From Streptococcus sanguinis (GTDB lineage Bacteria; Bacillota; Bacilli; Lactobacillales; Streptococcaceae): a DNA stretch of 64,000 nucleotides. Position numbers and translations under genes: made by a program. The stretch is taken from positions 401,000 to 464,999 of the forward strand of contig NZ_RJMV01000001.1 of assembly GCF_003943735.1 (NCBI RefSeq), read 5' to 3'. The first letter of the stretch is position 1. Each line of letters begins with the position of its first letter. Positions 24,399-33,756 of the stretch are shown piece by piece. The notes beneath the pieces are model-generated. The model was not told the DNA's origin. It searched no databases and was given only the letters and a program-made list of their open reading frames with translations.

Positions 24399-26174
24399 TT
24401 ATTTAATTGCGCGTGATTGCAAACCTTCTTCTTCCAAGAAGAGGCGGAATGGTACGAGTTCTTCTGCTTCGTATTTTTCCTTGAAGGCTTTGATCGCTTC
24501 TTCTGAGTGAAGTTTTGGATCGAGTTCAAGTACTTCTACTGGAAGCGGACGGTGTTGCGTGATGCGGGCATCGATGACAACAGTCTTACCTTCTTTGTTG
24601 AGTTTTACAGCTTCTGCAACGACTGCGTCAATGTCTTCGATGCGGTCTACTGTAAATCCAACAGCTCCTTGAGCTTCAGCGATTTTCGCGTAGTCAGCGT
24701 TAGTGAAGTCTACACCAAACAAGTGTTTGTTTGTATCTTCGTATTTGTTCTTGATGAAGCCGTACTCAGCATTTGAGAAGACAAGGTTAATAACTGGAAG
24801 GTCGTATTGAACATTTGTAATGACGTCTGGGTAGCACATGTTAAATGCACCGTCACCCATGATGTTCCATACTTGGCGATCTGGATTGTCTTTCTTAGCA
24901 GCGATACCACCAGGAAGGGCGATCCCCATTGTCGCAAAGAGTGGAGATGTACGCCACATGTTCTTAGGTGTCATGTGAAGGTGACGAGTAGATGTTTGAG
25001 TTGTGTTACCTACGTCAATTGAGTAGATAGCGTCTTGGTCAGCGTATTTGTTAACTGCATTGTAAACTTGGTACAACTGCAACTCACCCTCAGTTTTACC
25101 TTCGAGTTTGTTCATGTAATCACGCCAGTTTTGGTTGTTCTTAACGTTTGCACGCCACCATGGAGTTGATTCAACTGGGTTTACTTTGTCAAGGATTGCT
25201 TTAGCTGCTTGGCCTGCGTCACCAAGGATAGAAGCATCAAGGGCATGACGTTTACCAAGTTTGTATGGGTCGATGTCAACTTGGATGAATTTTTCAGTGT
25301 TCTTGAAGGCTTCGTAAACTTCAGCAAATGGGAAGTTTGAACCAAGGAAAAGAACTGTGTCTGCTTCAAAGACCACTTCGTTGGCTGGTTTCCAACCAAC
25401 ACGGTAAGCAGAACCTGTCAAACCTTCATAGTTCCATTCAAAGGCTTCAAAGTTTTTACCAGTTGTGATGATTGGTGCTTTGATTTTACGTGACAATTCA
25501 GTAATCACTTCACCAGCTTTAACACCACCAAATCCAGCGTAGATAACTGGGCGTTCAGCATTGTTCAAGATTTCAACTGCTTTGTCAATTTCAACTTCGT
25601 TCAAGGCAGGAGCGATGAATGAGCGCTCGTAAGAACCTGAACCATAGTATGAGTTTTCGTCGATTTCTTGGAAACCGAAGTTTACTGGAATTTCAACAAC
25701 AGCTGGACCTTTTTTAGAAACTGCAGCACGGCAAGCTTCGTCAATTACTTTTGGCAATTGCTCAGCATAAGCGACACGTTTGTTGTATACAGCGATACCG
25801 TTGTACATTGGGTTTTGGTTCAATTCTTGGAAGGCATCCATGTTGAGTTCGTTAACTGGACGTGATCCAAGGATAGCAAGGAATGGAGTGTTATCCATAG
25901 CTGCATCGTAAACACCGTTAATCAAGTGAGTCGCACCTGGACCACCTGAACCAACTGCAACCCCGATTGAGCCGCCGAATTTAGCTTGCATCACCGCAGC
26001 AAGAGCACCAGTTTCTTCGTGTCGAACTTGCAAGAAACGGATATCTTTGTCTTCAGCCAAAGCATCCATGAGTGAGCTGAGTGTTCCTGATGGGATACCG
26101 TAGATGGTGTCTACGCCCCATGTTTTCAATACGTTGAGCATTGCTGCTGATGCAGTAATTTTTCCTTGAGTCAT
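24399..26174 (-). CDS. spxB: pyruvate oxidase SpxB
   Basis: 591 residues, a thiamine-diphosphate enzyme that turns pyruvate, phosphate and oxygen into acetyl phosphate, CO2 and hydrogen peroxide. The N-terminal pyrimidine-binding domain has [10 protein letters not shown] and [17 protein letters not shown], the middle is the FAD domain, and the C-terminal PP domain has the GDG motif in [10 protein letters not shown] followed by [11 protein letters not shown]. Length and sequence fit the streptococcal SpxB that gives oral streptococci their peroxide. Ribosome site GAAGGGGAG. Codon use is strongly biased, as in highly expressed genes. It is single in its transcript: promoter region with cre upstream, terminator at 24303. 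Confidence 0.97.
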   Translation of the reverse strand: MTQGKITASAAMLNVLKTWGVDTIYGIPSGTLSSLMDALAEDKDIRFLQVRHEETGALAAVMQAKFGGSIGVAVGSGGPGATHLINGVYDAAMDNTPFLAILGSRPVNELNMDAFQELNQNPMYNGIAVYNKRVAYAEQLPKVIDEACRAAVSKKGPAVVEIPVNFGFQEIDENSYYGSGSYERSFIAPALNEVEIDKAVEILNNAERPVIYAGFGGVKAGEVITELSRKIKAPIITTGKNFEAFEWNYEGLTGSAYRVGWKPANEVVFEADTVLFLGSNFPFAEVYEAFKNTEKFIQVDIDPYKLGKRHALDASILGDAGQAAKAILDKVNPVESTPWWRANVKNNQNWRDYMNKLEGKTEGELQLYQVYNAVNKYADQDAIYSIDVGNTTQTSTRHLHMTPKNMWRTSPLFATMGIALPGGIAAKKDNPDRQVWNIMGDGAFNMCYPDVITNVQYDLPVINLVFSNAEYGFIKNKYEDTNKHLFGVDFTNADYAKIAEAQGAVGFTVDRIEDIDAVVAEAVKLNKEGKTVVIDARITQHRPLPVEVLELDPKLHSEEAIKAFKEKYEAEELVPFRLFLEEEGLQSRAIK

Positions 26175-26212
26175 AATAATAACTCCCCTTCAATAAAATA
26201 AATTTTCAGTTA

Positions 26213-26248
26213 TTGAAAACATTTCCACTTGTGAATGAAAACGCTTCA
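26213..26248 (-). promoter_or_regulatory. cre sites in the spxB leader/promoter
   Basis: ATGAAAACGCTTCA at 26235-26248 is an excellent catabolite response element. A weaker one, TTGAAAACATTTCC, lies at 26213-26226, only 22 bp away. Both are within 75 bp of the spxB start codon, where CcpA binding would block transcription. The rest of the 313-bp gap 26175-26487 is AT-rich and holds the convergent-side terminator at 26441; I could not fix the -35/-10 of spxB with confidence. Confidence 0.75.
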
Positions 26249-26440
26249 AGAAACTTTACTCTATCAATTTATCATGTTTTTCCGCTCTTGTATAAGAATA
26301 TGCTCAAAGATGATATAGAACTATTACATAACACAAAGCCCTAAATTTTTTCACAAAGTCCAATGTGTTTTATAATAATTTTCATAATCCCTTTGAAATC
26401 AAGCATCATTCACAGAAAAACTTTGTAAGTAAAGGAAAAT

Positions 26441-26478
26441 AAAAAAGCTCTGTTCTGGAAAAACAGAGCTGTATTTTT
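26441..26478 (-). terminator. Rho-independent terminator of the MutS-like/HAD/SGNH operon
   Basis: AGCTCTGTT (26446-26454) and AACAGAGCT (26462-26470) form a perfect 9-bp stem with a 7-nt loop, with A/T tracts on both sides, 10 bp after the SGNH stop. Confidence 0.85.
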
Positions 26479-26487
26479 TCGAAGAAA

Positions 26488-27120
26488 CTACAAATATTCC
26501 TGCAAAGCCTTGGACAGGGCTGCATAGCCAGCAATGGTCAGATGGAGGCCGTCCCTTGTGTAGTCTGGGCGCAGCTGGCCTCCCTCGTCCAGAAAAGCAT
26601 CGTAGAGATCAATAAACTGGACATTCATGTAGGCGCTAGCCAGCTGGCGATAGGCTTGATTGAGGGCCTGAATCTTTTCATTGCTGCGGACATAGACCGT
26701 GCTCTTGTAGGCCGGAGCTTCATTGACGGGAAGGACAGACAGCAACTGGATCTGAGCCAGAGGATAATCACGAGAAATCTCCTGAATAATGGCTTCTAAA
26801 TTGGCCAGCGTTTCTGTCTGAGGCATCTCCTTGCCAATATCGTTGGTACCTATCAGGATAAAGACCTTATCCAAAGCCTGACCAAAGAGATGGGCATCTA
26901 GGTTTTCTAAAAGCAAATCAGTCTTATAGCCCCGAATGCCCCGGTTGACTAGTCTTTTATCCGTCTGCAAGAGCTCCTGGAGCGGATAGTATTCCACGAT
27001 GGAGTCTCCGATAAAGATGATATCTGGCTCCTTGACAGAGAGTTGATTGAGCTCTCTGTAGTTTTGCTGCAATTTTGCCTGCTCCTTGAGAAGCCATTCT
27101 TCTAATAATTGTACTGCCAT
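26488..27120 (-). CDS. SGNH/GDSL-family hydrolase
   Basis: 210 residues. Block I FIGDSIVEYY holds the catalytic Ser, block III GTNDIG the oxyanion Asn, and block V DGLHLTIAGY the catalytic Asp and His. There is no signal peptide, so it is probably a cytoplasmic esterase or acetylhydrolase. Its start codon overlaps the HAD stop by one base (TAATG), so it is coupled in the three-gene operon with the MutS-like and HAD genes and is closed by the hairpin at 26441. Confidence 0.9.
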   Translation of the reverse strand: MAVQLLEEWLLKEQAKLQQNYRELNQLSVKEPDIIFIGDSIVEYYPLQELLQTDKRLVNRGIRGYKTDLLLENLDAHLFGQALDKVFILIGTNDIGKEMPQTETLANLEAIIQEISRDYPLAQIQLLSVLPVNEAPAYKSTVYVRSNEKIQALNQAYRQLASAYMNVQFIDLYDAFLDEGGQLRPDYTRDGLHLTIAGYAALSKALQEYL

Positions 27121-27950
27121 TATTCTTTTTCCTCTTCTAAGTATTGCTCAATCACCTGTAGAACACCGGCTTCTGTATTGGCCGGCGCTAGGTAATCTGC
27201 TACCTTTTTGACCCGCTCATCGCCATTCTCCATAGCGTAAGAAATACCAGCTAATTCAAGCATTTCTACATCATTTTCACTATCGCCAAAAGCCATGATT
27301 TCCGAGCTTTGAATCTGCCACTTAGCCATCAGCTGCTGCAAGCCCCAAGCCTTGTGCATCCCATCTTGGAGGATGTCAATGGCTCCATAACCGCTGGCCA
27401 CAGCGCTCAATCGGCCTGCAAAATGCTGATTAATCAGACGAGCATGCTCTGCTGCTGCAGCCTCTTCTACCATCATACTCATTTTCAATACCTTATCAAA
27501 GGGATAATCCTGAAGACTAGGAACAAAATTCATACGCTTATAGAAAAGCTGAGCCATTTCCTTGGTCATGACTTTTTCAATCAAGGGAAACTCTGTCCCT
27601 TCCTGGACAAAGCCGCCTCTTTCGGAGGTCACAACCAGCTGAAGCTCCCTTTCACGCCCAGCAAAGTAAGCCAGCGCATCCCTAATCAATCCAGGTTCCC
27701 AGAAGCTACTCATGCTTAGCTGGTTCTTTTCAAAAATCCGGGCTCCGTTGGCGACTACCAAGGTCATTCGTTCTACCAAATCTCCCAATAGCAGACGCAT
27801 TCGTAGAATTTCATTACCAGTAGCCACCACAAAGCGAATGTCTCTCTTCTCCAGCTCCTCTAAAATAGTAGCCAGACGCGGCAAATCCAGCTGGCCCTGT
27901 CCGTCTAGCAAGGTTCCATCCATGTCTGTCGCTATCATCTTTACAGTCAT
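27120..27950 (-). CDS. HAD-superfamily Cof-type phosphatase
   Basis: 276 residues from MTVKMIATDMDGTLLDG. Motif I DMDGT supplies the nucleophile Asp, the middle cap domain is of the C2B type, motif III is a Lys in the 190-210 region, and motif IV is FGDSENDVEMLELAG. These are Mg-dependent phosphatases for sugar phosphates, nucleotides or flavin precursors. The ATG at 27950 lies 4 bp after the MutS-like stop; in-frame ATGs at 27962 and 27977 are possible but would add residues not found at family N-termini. Confidence 0.9.
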   Translation of the reverse strand: MTVKMIATDMDGTLLDGQGQLDLPRLATILEELEKRDIRFVVATGNEILRMRLLLGDLVERMTLVVANGARIFEKNQLSMSSFWEPGLIRDALAYFAGRERELQLVVTSERGGFVQEGTEFPLIEKVMTKEMAQLFYKRMNFVPSLQDYPFDKVLKMSMMVEEAAAAEHARLINQHFAGRLSAVASGYGAIDILQDGMHKAWGLQQLMAKWQIQSSEIMAFGDSENDVEMLELAGISYAMENGDERVKKVADYLAPANTEAGVLQVIEQYLEEEKE

Positions 27951-27954
27951 CTTT

Positions 27955-29649
27955 TTATCCATTCCTATCTTTATCATCCAATTTGGACCGCCCCTTTTCC
28001 AGCAAGCTCCAGTTGCCGCTGGCTTCGTAGGCTGTGATAATCTCCCTAGCTGTATCCGTAATCTCTTCTGGATAGTTCAGGCTCTCTAGTGTATTAACCG
28101 CATTCTTGGTCAAAGCGCTGCCTTGCTTAATCTTATAGTCAAAGACAATCTCTCCTGCTATATATTGACTGTCAAAGTGATATTGAGCATTGAGCTGACC
28201 AGAGGCTGCTACCAACTCCACATCATGGCTCGAAATCATATAAAGACAGGGCTTCTGGGCTAGCCAATCAATGATTGCCAGTCCTGCACCAATCCGCTCA
28301 ACAGTATTGGTTCCCTTAAAAAGCTCATCAATGAAAAAGTAGTGCAAGCCCTCTTCTTCCAAGGAATCTATCATGCGCTCAATAGCCCTGCTCTCAGCGA
28401 TAAAGTAACTATCCCCAGAGCCAATATCATCGGTCACATCCATTGAGCTCAAGACATGACCATGCTGCAAGGTTAAGCTCTCTGCGCAGGCAAAGCCTAG
28501 CCCCTGAGCCAAGATAGCATTGATAGCTGCTATTCTCAGGTAAGTCGATTTCCCAGAAGCATTATCGCCACTAATCATCATATTCTTAGAAAAGTCCAAA
28601 TCATTGCTGACAGGCCGCTCTAAGAGTGGGTGATAGAGACCCTTGCCTTTCATCCCAGCTGAGCTTGTAAAGCTAGGCTTCGTATAAATTGGCAGGCTTT
28701 CCTTGTAGTTAAGTACAGCAATCGCTGCCTCTAAGCGACCTAGAATCTCCAGCACTTGCCTAGCCTGTTGATTGGCCTTGACCAGACGATTGGAGATATA
28801 GGCCTGAGCTAACTGAGGTATCAGCAAGACGGAGTTGATATAGAGATAGAAAATCTCCAACTCAGAGGCACCCGACTGGGGCCGAAAGACTTCTCCAAAA
28901 AGCCGTGTTCGGCTAAAAGAAGCCACCGCTTCTTTCAGAGCAGCTTGCTGGGGCAAGGGCAGGCGGGCGATCTTTTCACCAATATAGAAGATCCGTACCA
29001 GATAGCCCATGCTATCCAACTTCATCTCGAGAGACCAGCGCGTGGCCATGGAGTAAACGATATTAAAGGCCATGCTGATGATGGGAATTATATATCCCAG
29101 ACTAGGATTGATAAAATAGAGTAAAGGGGAAACTAGCGGAATCCCAGCCAAAAGCAGGTAAAAACTTCCCCTGTGATTAGCCTGAGCTGGTTTATAGATT
29201 AGTTTCTTGGCTTGATTGTGGTTTTTCTTGCCAATCTCAGAAAAAAGCAACTGCAGCTGAATGCGCACCTCTGGATGTTGGGCTAAATATGCCTGCAAAT
29301 CATCAAATTCCTGATCTGCCTCGAAATGCAACAGGCGGAGTTTGCTGTAAAGGTACTCTGAACCTAGACTGGATTGGGATGCTGTATCAATATCCTGAAA
29401 AACATCAAAAAAGTCCAAATCTCCCCAAGTCTGGTCGTCCACCAGACTATCATAGGTTCCAGCTTCTTCGTCTAACAAAAAGGACTCATATAGACTGGAC
29501 TCACTGTCTGGCCGGCAATCCACCCGCTCACGACTTCCCCAAGCAGCAGCTAAACGCTTCTTAAAGCGAATCTTTCTCCGAATAGCGAAGACTATGACAA
29601 GCACTAGCACCGCCAAAAAGCCCAGTAATACCACGATAAATTGCGACAT
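27955..29649 (-). CDS. membrane-anchored MutS-like ATPase
   Basis: 564 residues from the ATG at 29649 (GAGGG upstream). An N-terminal membrane segment (about 3-22) is followed by a basic stretch, further hydrophobic segments around residues 165-205, and a C-terminal MutS domain V ATPase: Walker A ISGDNASGKSTYLR, Walker B HYFFIDELFKGTN, and the ISSHD switch. The mismatch-recognition and clamp domains of true MutS and the Smr nuclease of MutS2 are absent. Proteins of this type are annotated as MutS-related in streptococci, but their role is not settled. First gene of an operon with HAD and SGNH hydrolases. Confidence 0.87.
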   Translation of the reverse strand: MSQFIVVLLGFLAVLVLVIVFAIRRKIRFKKRLAAAWGSRERVDCRPDSESSLYESFLLDEEAGTYDSLVDDQTWGDLDFFDVFQDIDTASQSSLGSEYLYSKLRLLHFEADQEFDDLQAYLAQHPEVRIQLQLLFSEIGKKNHNQAKKLIYKPAQANHRGSFYLLLAGIPLVSPLLYFINPSLGYIIPIISMAFNIVYSMATRWSLEMKLDSMGYLVRIFYIGEKIARLPLPQQAALKEAVASFSRTRLFGEVFRPQSGASELEIFYLYINSVLLIPQLAQAYISNRLVKANQQARQVLEILGRLEAAIAVLNYKESLPIYTKPSFTSSAGMKGKGLYHPLLERPVSNDLDFSKNMMISGDNASGKSTYLRIAAINAILAQGLGFACAESLTLQHGHVLSSMDVTDDIGSGDSYFIAESRAIERMIDSLEEEGLHYFFIDELFKGTNTVERIGAGLAIIDWLAQKPCLYMISSHDVELVAASGQLNAQYHFDSQYIAGEIVFDYKIKQGSALTKNAVNTLESLNYPEEITDTAREIITAYEASGNWSLLEKGRSKLDDKDRNG

Positions 29650-29749
29650 AAATGCCCTCACCCTTTCCAGAAGACCTCTAACTTTTAGACATATTATACT
29701 ACTTAAAAAAGTAAAAAGAAAGGCGAGAAGAGGCGAATAAGACAGTCGA

Positions 29750-29817
29750 TTTTACGAAGGACACTTTTCAATCTTCCAGTTTTATATTATAATCATAGCT
29801 ATATTCCTGTCGTAAAA
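29750..29817. promoter_or_regulatory. long-range inverted repeat around the busR promoter
   Basis: TTTTACGA (29750-29757) and TCGTAAAA (29810-29817) lie 52 bp apart; the outer bases (A and AGGA) also match with a one-base offset. Between them is TATATTATAAT, a plausible -10. Two operator half-sites around a promoter would suit looping by a repressor, but I cannot name the protein; the sequence does not look like the BusR half-site. Confidence 0.4.
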
Positions 29818-29829
29818 TTGGAGGTCCTC

Positions 29830-30471
29830 ATGAGCAAAAAAGAAGTCGCATTCCCACGCTACCAGCAGATTGCCGTCGCCATTGCCGAGCGAATCGTTGA
29901 CGGCAAATATCCCATCGGCAGCAAGATCTATGCCCGCTCTACCCTAGCCAGCAACTTCAATGTCTCCCCTGAGACAGCCCGCAAGGCTATCAATGTGCTA
30001 GTAGATCTGGAAATCATGGAAGTCCGCCATGGCAGTGGAGCCTTCATTTCCTCCAAGGAAAAAGCTCAGCAGTTTCTCGAGACTTATAAAGATGTCAACT
30101 CTCTGCAGGACCTCAAAAGCAAGCTTCACCAGAGCATCCAGCGCCAAGAGGAAGAATTTGCCAACTTTTCCCAACTCCTTAATCAGCTTCTCAGTCGAAC
30201 TAAAGATGTCCAGCAGCGCTTCCCTTTCAATCCCTACGAGCTCCAGCTCTCAACAGACGCCATCAACCTAGGAAAATCTATCAATGAACTCAATATCTGG
30301 CACTCGACTGGCGCTACCATTGTCGCAGTCCAGCAGGGCGACCAACTCCTAATCTCGCCTGGTCCGTATACCAAGCTGGAAGCCGGCAATACCATCTACT
30401 TTGTTGGCAACGAATTATCAGTCGGTTTGATGCATAATTTATTTTTTAATGAAATTGAAACAAACAAGTGA
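29830..30471 (+). CDS. busR: BusR: GntR-type, cyclic-di-AMP-responsive repressor of the osmolyte transporter
   Basis: 213 residues. Residues 1-75 are a GntR winged helix (YQQIAVAIAERIVDGKYPIGSKI, RSTLASNFNVSPETARKAINVL), the middle is a coiled-coil-like helix (about 80-130), and the last 85 residues form an RCK_C domain (STGATIVAVQQGDQLLISPGP, AGNTIYFVGN), the c-di-AMP sensor in this family. The ATG at 29830 follows GGAGGT; an upstream TTG is possible. It stands directly before busAA-busAB, whose promoter carries BusR-type sites. When c-di-AMP is high, BusR represses betaine uptake. Confidence 0.93.
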   Translation: MSKKEVAFPRYQQIAVAIAERIVDGKYPIGSKIYARSTLASNFNVSPETARKAINVLVDLEIMEVRHGSGAFISSKEKAQQFLETYKDVNSLQDLKSKLHQSIQRQEEEFANFSQLLNQLLSRTKDVQQRFPFNPYELQLSTDAINLGKSINELNIWHSTGATIVAVQQGDQLLISPGPYTKLEAGNTIYFVGNELSVGLMHNLFFNEIETNK

Positions 30472-30622
30472 AACAGCGCTTGTTTTTTCTTTGTCTAAAA
30501 AACAGAATAGACAGGCAAATCCGCTGTCTGACAAGGTTTTTGCGGCTTTCAAAAATATTCCAGAAAATCACCCTCCCTTTTTTATAATAGCCGAAAAAGG
30601 CCGGCCTGACAGTCTTTTGGGT

Positions 30623-30700
30623 TTGACAAAGTGACCACACGATGTTATACTGTGATGGTCTTTTAAGTGACAACTTATCAAAACAAACATGTAGTCACTT
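30623..30700 (+). promoter_or_regulatory. busA promoter with two BusR bipartite operators
   Basis: TTGACA (30623-30628) and TATACT (30646-30651) are 17 bp apart. AAGTGAC at 30665-30671 and GTCACTT at 30694-30700 form a perfect inverted pair separated by exactly 22 bp. A second AAGTGAC at 30629-30635 pairs, again after 22 bp, with the weaker GTCTTTT at 30658-30664. The first site overlaps the -35 to start region and the second lies in the leader, so the BusR dimer-of-dimers can cover the whole promoter. Confidence 0.87.
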
Positions 30701-30719
30701 GTGCAAAAGGAGAAATACG

Positions 30720-31910
30720 TTGAATAAACTAGAAGTAAAACATTTGACTAAAATTTTCGGCAAAAGGCAAAAGCAGGCACTAGAAATGGTCCAGCAAGCC
30801 AAAAGCAAAACGGAAATTTTAGAAAAAACCGGTGCTACTGTCGGAGTTTACGATGTAAACTTTGAGGTTCAGACCGGAGAAATTTTTGTCATCATGGGAC
30901 TGTCCGGTAGTGGGAAGTCAACCCTTATCCGCCTGCTCAACCGATTGATTGACCCGACATCAGGCGACATTTACATCGACGGCCAAGATGTGGCTAAGAT
31001 GAACGAAGAGGAGCTGCGTGAGGTTCGGCGCCACAAGCTCAACATGGTCTTCCAGAACTTCGGACTCTTCCCGCATCGGACTATTCTAGAAAATACTGAG
31101 TTCGGCTTGGAAGTCCGAGGTGTTGATAAAGAGGAGCGCACGCGCCTAGCTGAACAAGCTCTGGACAATGCCGGTCTCCTGTCCTTCAAGGATCAATACC
31201 CTGATCAGCTCTCTGGTGGAATGCAGCAGCGGGTCGGCCTAGCTCGAGCTTTGGCCAACAATCCTGACATTCTGCTCATGGACGAGGCCTTCTCAGCTCT
31301 AGACCCTCTCATCCGACGCGAAATGCAGGATGAACTGCTGGATCTGCAGGCAGAGCATGAGCGTACCATTATCTTTATCACCCACGATCTCAATGAGGCC
31401 CTGCGTATCGGTGACCGCATTGCCATCATGGCTGACGGTCAGATTATGCAAATTGGAACTGGTGAGGAAATCCTGACCAATCCAGCCAACGACTTCGTTC
31501 GAGAGTTCGTTGAGGATGTGGACCGCTCTAAGGTCCTGACCGCCCAGAATATCATGACAACGCCACTGACCACCAACATTGACATCGACGGACCAACCGT
31601 GGCTCTTAATCGGATGAAAAAAGAAGAGGTCAGTATGCTGCTGGCTGTGGATAGGAAGCGCCACCTCAAGGGAAGTCTGACTGCCGAATCCGCCCGCGAT
31701 GCCCGTAAGGAGCATCAAGCACTGGCTGAAGTGATTGATAAGAATGTCCGCAAAATCACTCAGGAAACCCTAATTACCGATATTTTCCCGCTGATTTACG
31801 ATTCACCAGCGCCTCTGGCCGTTGTAGATGATAAGGACAAATTAGTCGGCGTTATTATCAAAGGTCGAGTCATCGAAGCCTTGGCCAATACTACTGAATC
31901 TGAAGAATAA
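30720..31910 (+). CDS. busAA: glycine betaine ABC transporter ATP-binding protein BusAA/OpuAA
   Basis: 396 residues from a TTG start at 30720, with AAAAGGAG 7 bp upstream; family N-termini ([14 protein letters not shown]) agree. Walker [11 protein letters not shown] loop [13 protein letters not shown], signature [15 protein letters not shown] and Walker [14 protein letters not shown]. The last 120 residues are a pair of CBS domains, which in this family sense ionic strength or c-di-AMP. It energises import of glycine betaine, an osmoprotectant, with BusAB. The gene lies 14 bp upstream of busAB. Confidence 0.95.
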   Translation: MNKLEVKHLTKIFGKRQKQALEMVQQAKSKTEILEKTGATVGVYDVNFEVQTGEIFVIMGLSGSGKSTLIRLLNRLIDPTSGDIYIDGQDVAKMNEEELREVRRHKLNMVFQNFGLFPHRTILENTEFGLEVRGVDKEERTRLAEQALDNAGLLSFKDQYPDQLSGGMQQRVGLARALANNPDILLMDEAFSALDPLIRREMQDELLDLQAEHERTIIFITHDLNEALRIGDRIAIMADGQIMQIGTGEEILTNPANDFVREFVEDVDRSKVLTAQNIMTTPLTTNIDIDGPTVALNRMKKEEVSMLLAVDRKRHLKGSLTAESARDARKEHQALAEVIDKNVRKITQETLITDIFPLIYDSPAPLAVVDDKDKLVGVIIKGRVIEALANTTESEE

Positions 31911-31924
31911 GGGAGGTTCGCATT

Positions 31925-33649
31925 TTGAATATTTTACAACAGCCAATCCCCGTTTCTCAATGGGTTGAGGCCTTTACTAACTGGGTAACCGATACCTTCT
32001 CCGGACTTTTCTCGGTCCTTCAGGCTATCGGAAATGCCATCATGAATGGAATGACAGATACCCTGCTCTTCATTCCGCCCCTGCTCTTTATCGCAGTCAT
32101 CACTATCTTTACCTATTTGATTTCCAAGCGTAAGCTGGGGCTGCCCCTGCTCACCTTCCTGGGCCTGCTCTTTGTTTACAACCAAGGCCTCTGGGAAAAT
32201 CTCATGAACACTGTGACCTTGGTCATCGTCTCCAGTGCCATTTCCATTATCATCGGTATTCCACTGGGGATTTGGATGGCTAAGAGCAACCGTGTCGAAG
32301 CCGTTATCAAGCCCTTGCTGGACTTTATGCAGACCATGCCGGCCTTTGTCTACCTGATACCGGCCGTGGCCTTCTTCGGTATTGGTATGGTGCCTGGAGT
32401 CTTTGCCTCTGTCATCTTTGCCCTGCCACCGACTGTCCGCTTTACCAATCTAGCCATTCGTCAGATTCCGACCGAGCTGATTGAAGCATCAGACTCCTTC
32501 GGGGGCACAGGCAAGCAGAAACTCTTCAAAGTTGAGCTGCCTCTGGCTAAAAACACCATCCTAGCCGGGGTCAATCAGACCATCATGCTGGCTCTGTCTA
32601 TGGTCGTTACCGCCTCTATGATTGGGGCGCCAGGACTGGGCCGCGGCGTTCTCTCTGCCCTCCAGCATGCCGACATCGGTTCCGGATTTGTCAATGGGGT
32701 ATCTCTGGTTATCCTGGCCATTATCATTGACCGCCTGACCCAGAAGCTCAACCAGCCTCTGGCTAAAAAATCACCGGTCACTGCCAAGGAAAAACGCAAC
32801 AAGATTATGCTCTGGTCTGCTCTGGCTGCTGTCATCCTGACAGCCTTTGTCGGAAATCAAGTGACCAAGCTTCAGCAAAGCAAAAAAGAAAAGGTCAACC
32901 TTGCCTATGTTGAATGGGACTCCGAAGTTGCCTCAACCAATGTCGTAGCGGAAGCTCTCAAGGAAATGGGTTACGATGTCACCATCACACCGCTGGACAA
33001 TGCCGTTATGTGGAAGTCCGTTGCTAATAGCGAAGCAGATGCCATGGTTTCTGCCTGGTTGCCGACCACCCACGCTGCTCTCTATGAAGAGTACAAGGAC
33101 AAACTAGTAGACTTGGGGCCAAACCTTGAGGGCGTTAAGACAGGGCTAGTCGTACCAAGCTATATGGACGCTGATTCTATCGAAGACCTGTCAGACCAAG
33201 CCAAGAAAACTATCACAGGTATTGAGCCCGGCGCTGGTATCATGACCGCCACTGAGAAGACTATGCAAGAATACAGCAATCTCAGTGGCTGGAATCTTTC
33301 TTCTTCCTCAACAGGAGCCATGACCACTGCTCTGGATCAAGCTATTAAGAATAAAGAAGATATCATCGTAACTGGTTGGTCACCTCACTGGATGTTCTCC
33401 AAATACGACCTCAAATACCTCAAGGATCCTAAGGGAACTATGGGTGGCAAGGAAGCTATCCACACTATGACTCGGAAAAATCTAGACAAGGACTTACCAG
33501 AAGTCAATAAGGTCCTAGACAACTTCAACTGGACCCAAAAGGACATGGAAGAAGTCATGCTTAAGATTAACGAAGGCAGCTCACCAGAAGCCGCAGCCAA
33601 AGAGTGGATCAAAAACCACCAGAAAGAAGTCGAAAGTTGGAAGAAATAA
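31925..33649 (+). CDS. busAB: glycine betaine transporter permease fused to substrate-binding domain, BusAB/OpuABC
   Basis: 574 residues from a TTG start after AAGGGAGG. Residues 1-285 are the permease with the typical EAA loop (IEASDSFGGTGKQKLFKVELPLA). Residues 310-574 are an OpuAC-type binding domain on the outer face: KVNLAYVEWDSEVASTN opens it and WSPHWMFSKYDLKYL carries the Trp residues of the aromatic betaine cage. Both genes of the operon use TTG starts, which probably tunes their output. A perfect hairpin follows. Confidence 0.95.
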   Translation: MNILQQPIPVSQWVEAFTNWVTDTFSGLFSVLQAIGNAIMNGMTDTLLFIPPLLFIAVITIFTYLISKRKLGLPLLTFLGLLFVYNQGLWENLMNTVTLVIVSSAISIIIGIPLGIWMAKSNRVEAVIKPLLDFMQTMPAFVYLIPAVAFFGIGMVPGVFASVIFALPPTVRFTNLAIRQIPTELIEASDSFGGTGKQKLFKVELPLAKNTILAGVNQTIMLALSMVVTASMIGAPGLGRGVLSALQHADIGSGFVNGVSLVILAIIIDRLTQKLNQPLAKKSPVTAKEKRNKIMLWSALAAVILTAFVGNQVTKLQQSKKEKVNLAYVEWDSEVASTNVVAEALKEMGYDVTITPLDNAVMWKSVANSEADAMVSAWLPTTHAALYEEYKDKLVDLGPNLEGVKTGLVVPSYMDADSIEDLSDQAKKTITGIEPGAGIMTATEKTMQEYSNLSGWNLSSSSTGAMTTALDQAIKNKEDIIVTGWSPHWMFSKYDLKYLKDPKGTMGGKEAIHTMTRKNLDKDLPEVNKVLDNFNWTQKDMEEVMLKINEGSSPEAAAKEWIKNHQKEVESWKK

Positions 33650-33657
33650 AAGCATAG

Positions 33658-33693
33658 AAAAAACCCTGAGATACTGTTATCTCAGGGTTTTTG
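33658..33693 (+). terminator. Rho-independent terminator of the busA operon
   Basis: AAACCCTGAGAT (33661-33672) and ATCTCAGGGTTT (33679-33690) form a perfect 12-bp stem with loop ACTGTT, then T. Confidence 0.92.
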
Positions 33694-33756
33694 ATTGGCT
33701 TCTTCCTTGCCTTACAAGACTTAGGCATCTTTTAAAGATTGCTTCTATTTGGATCA

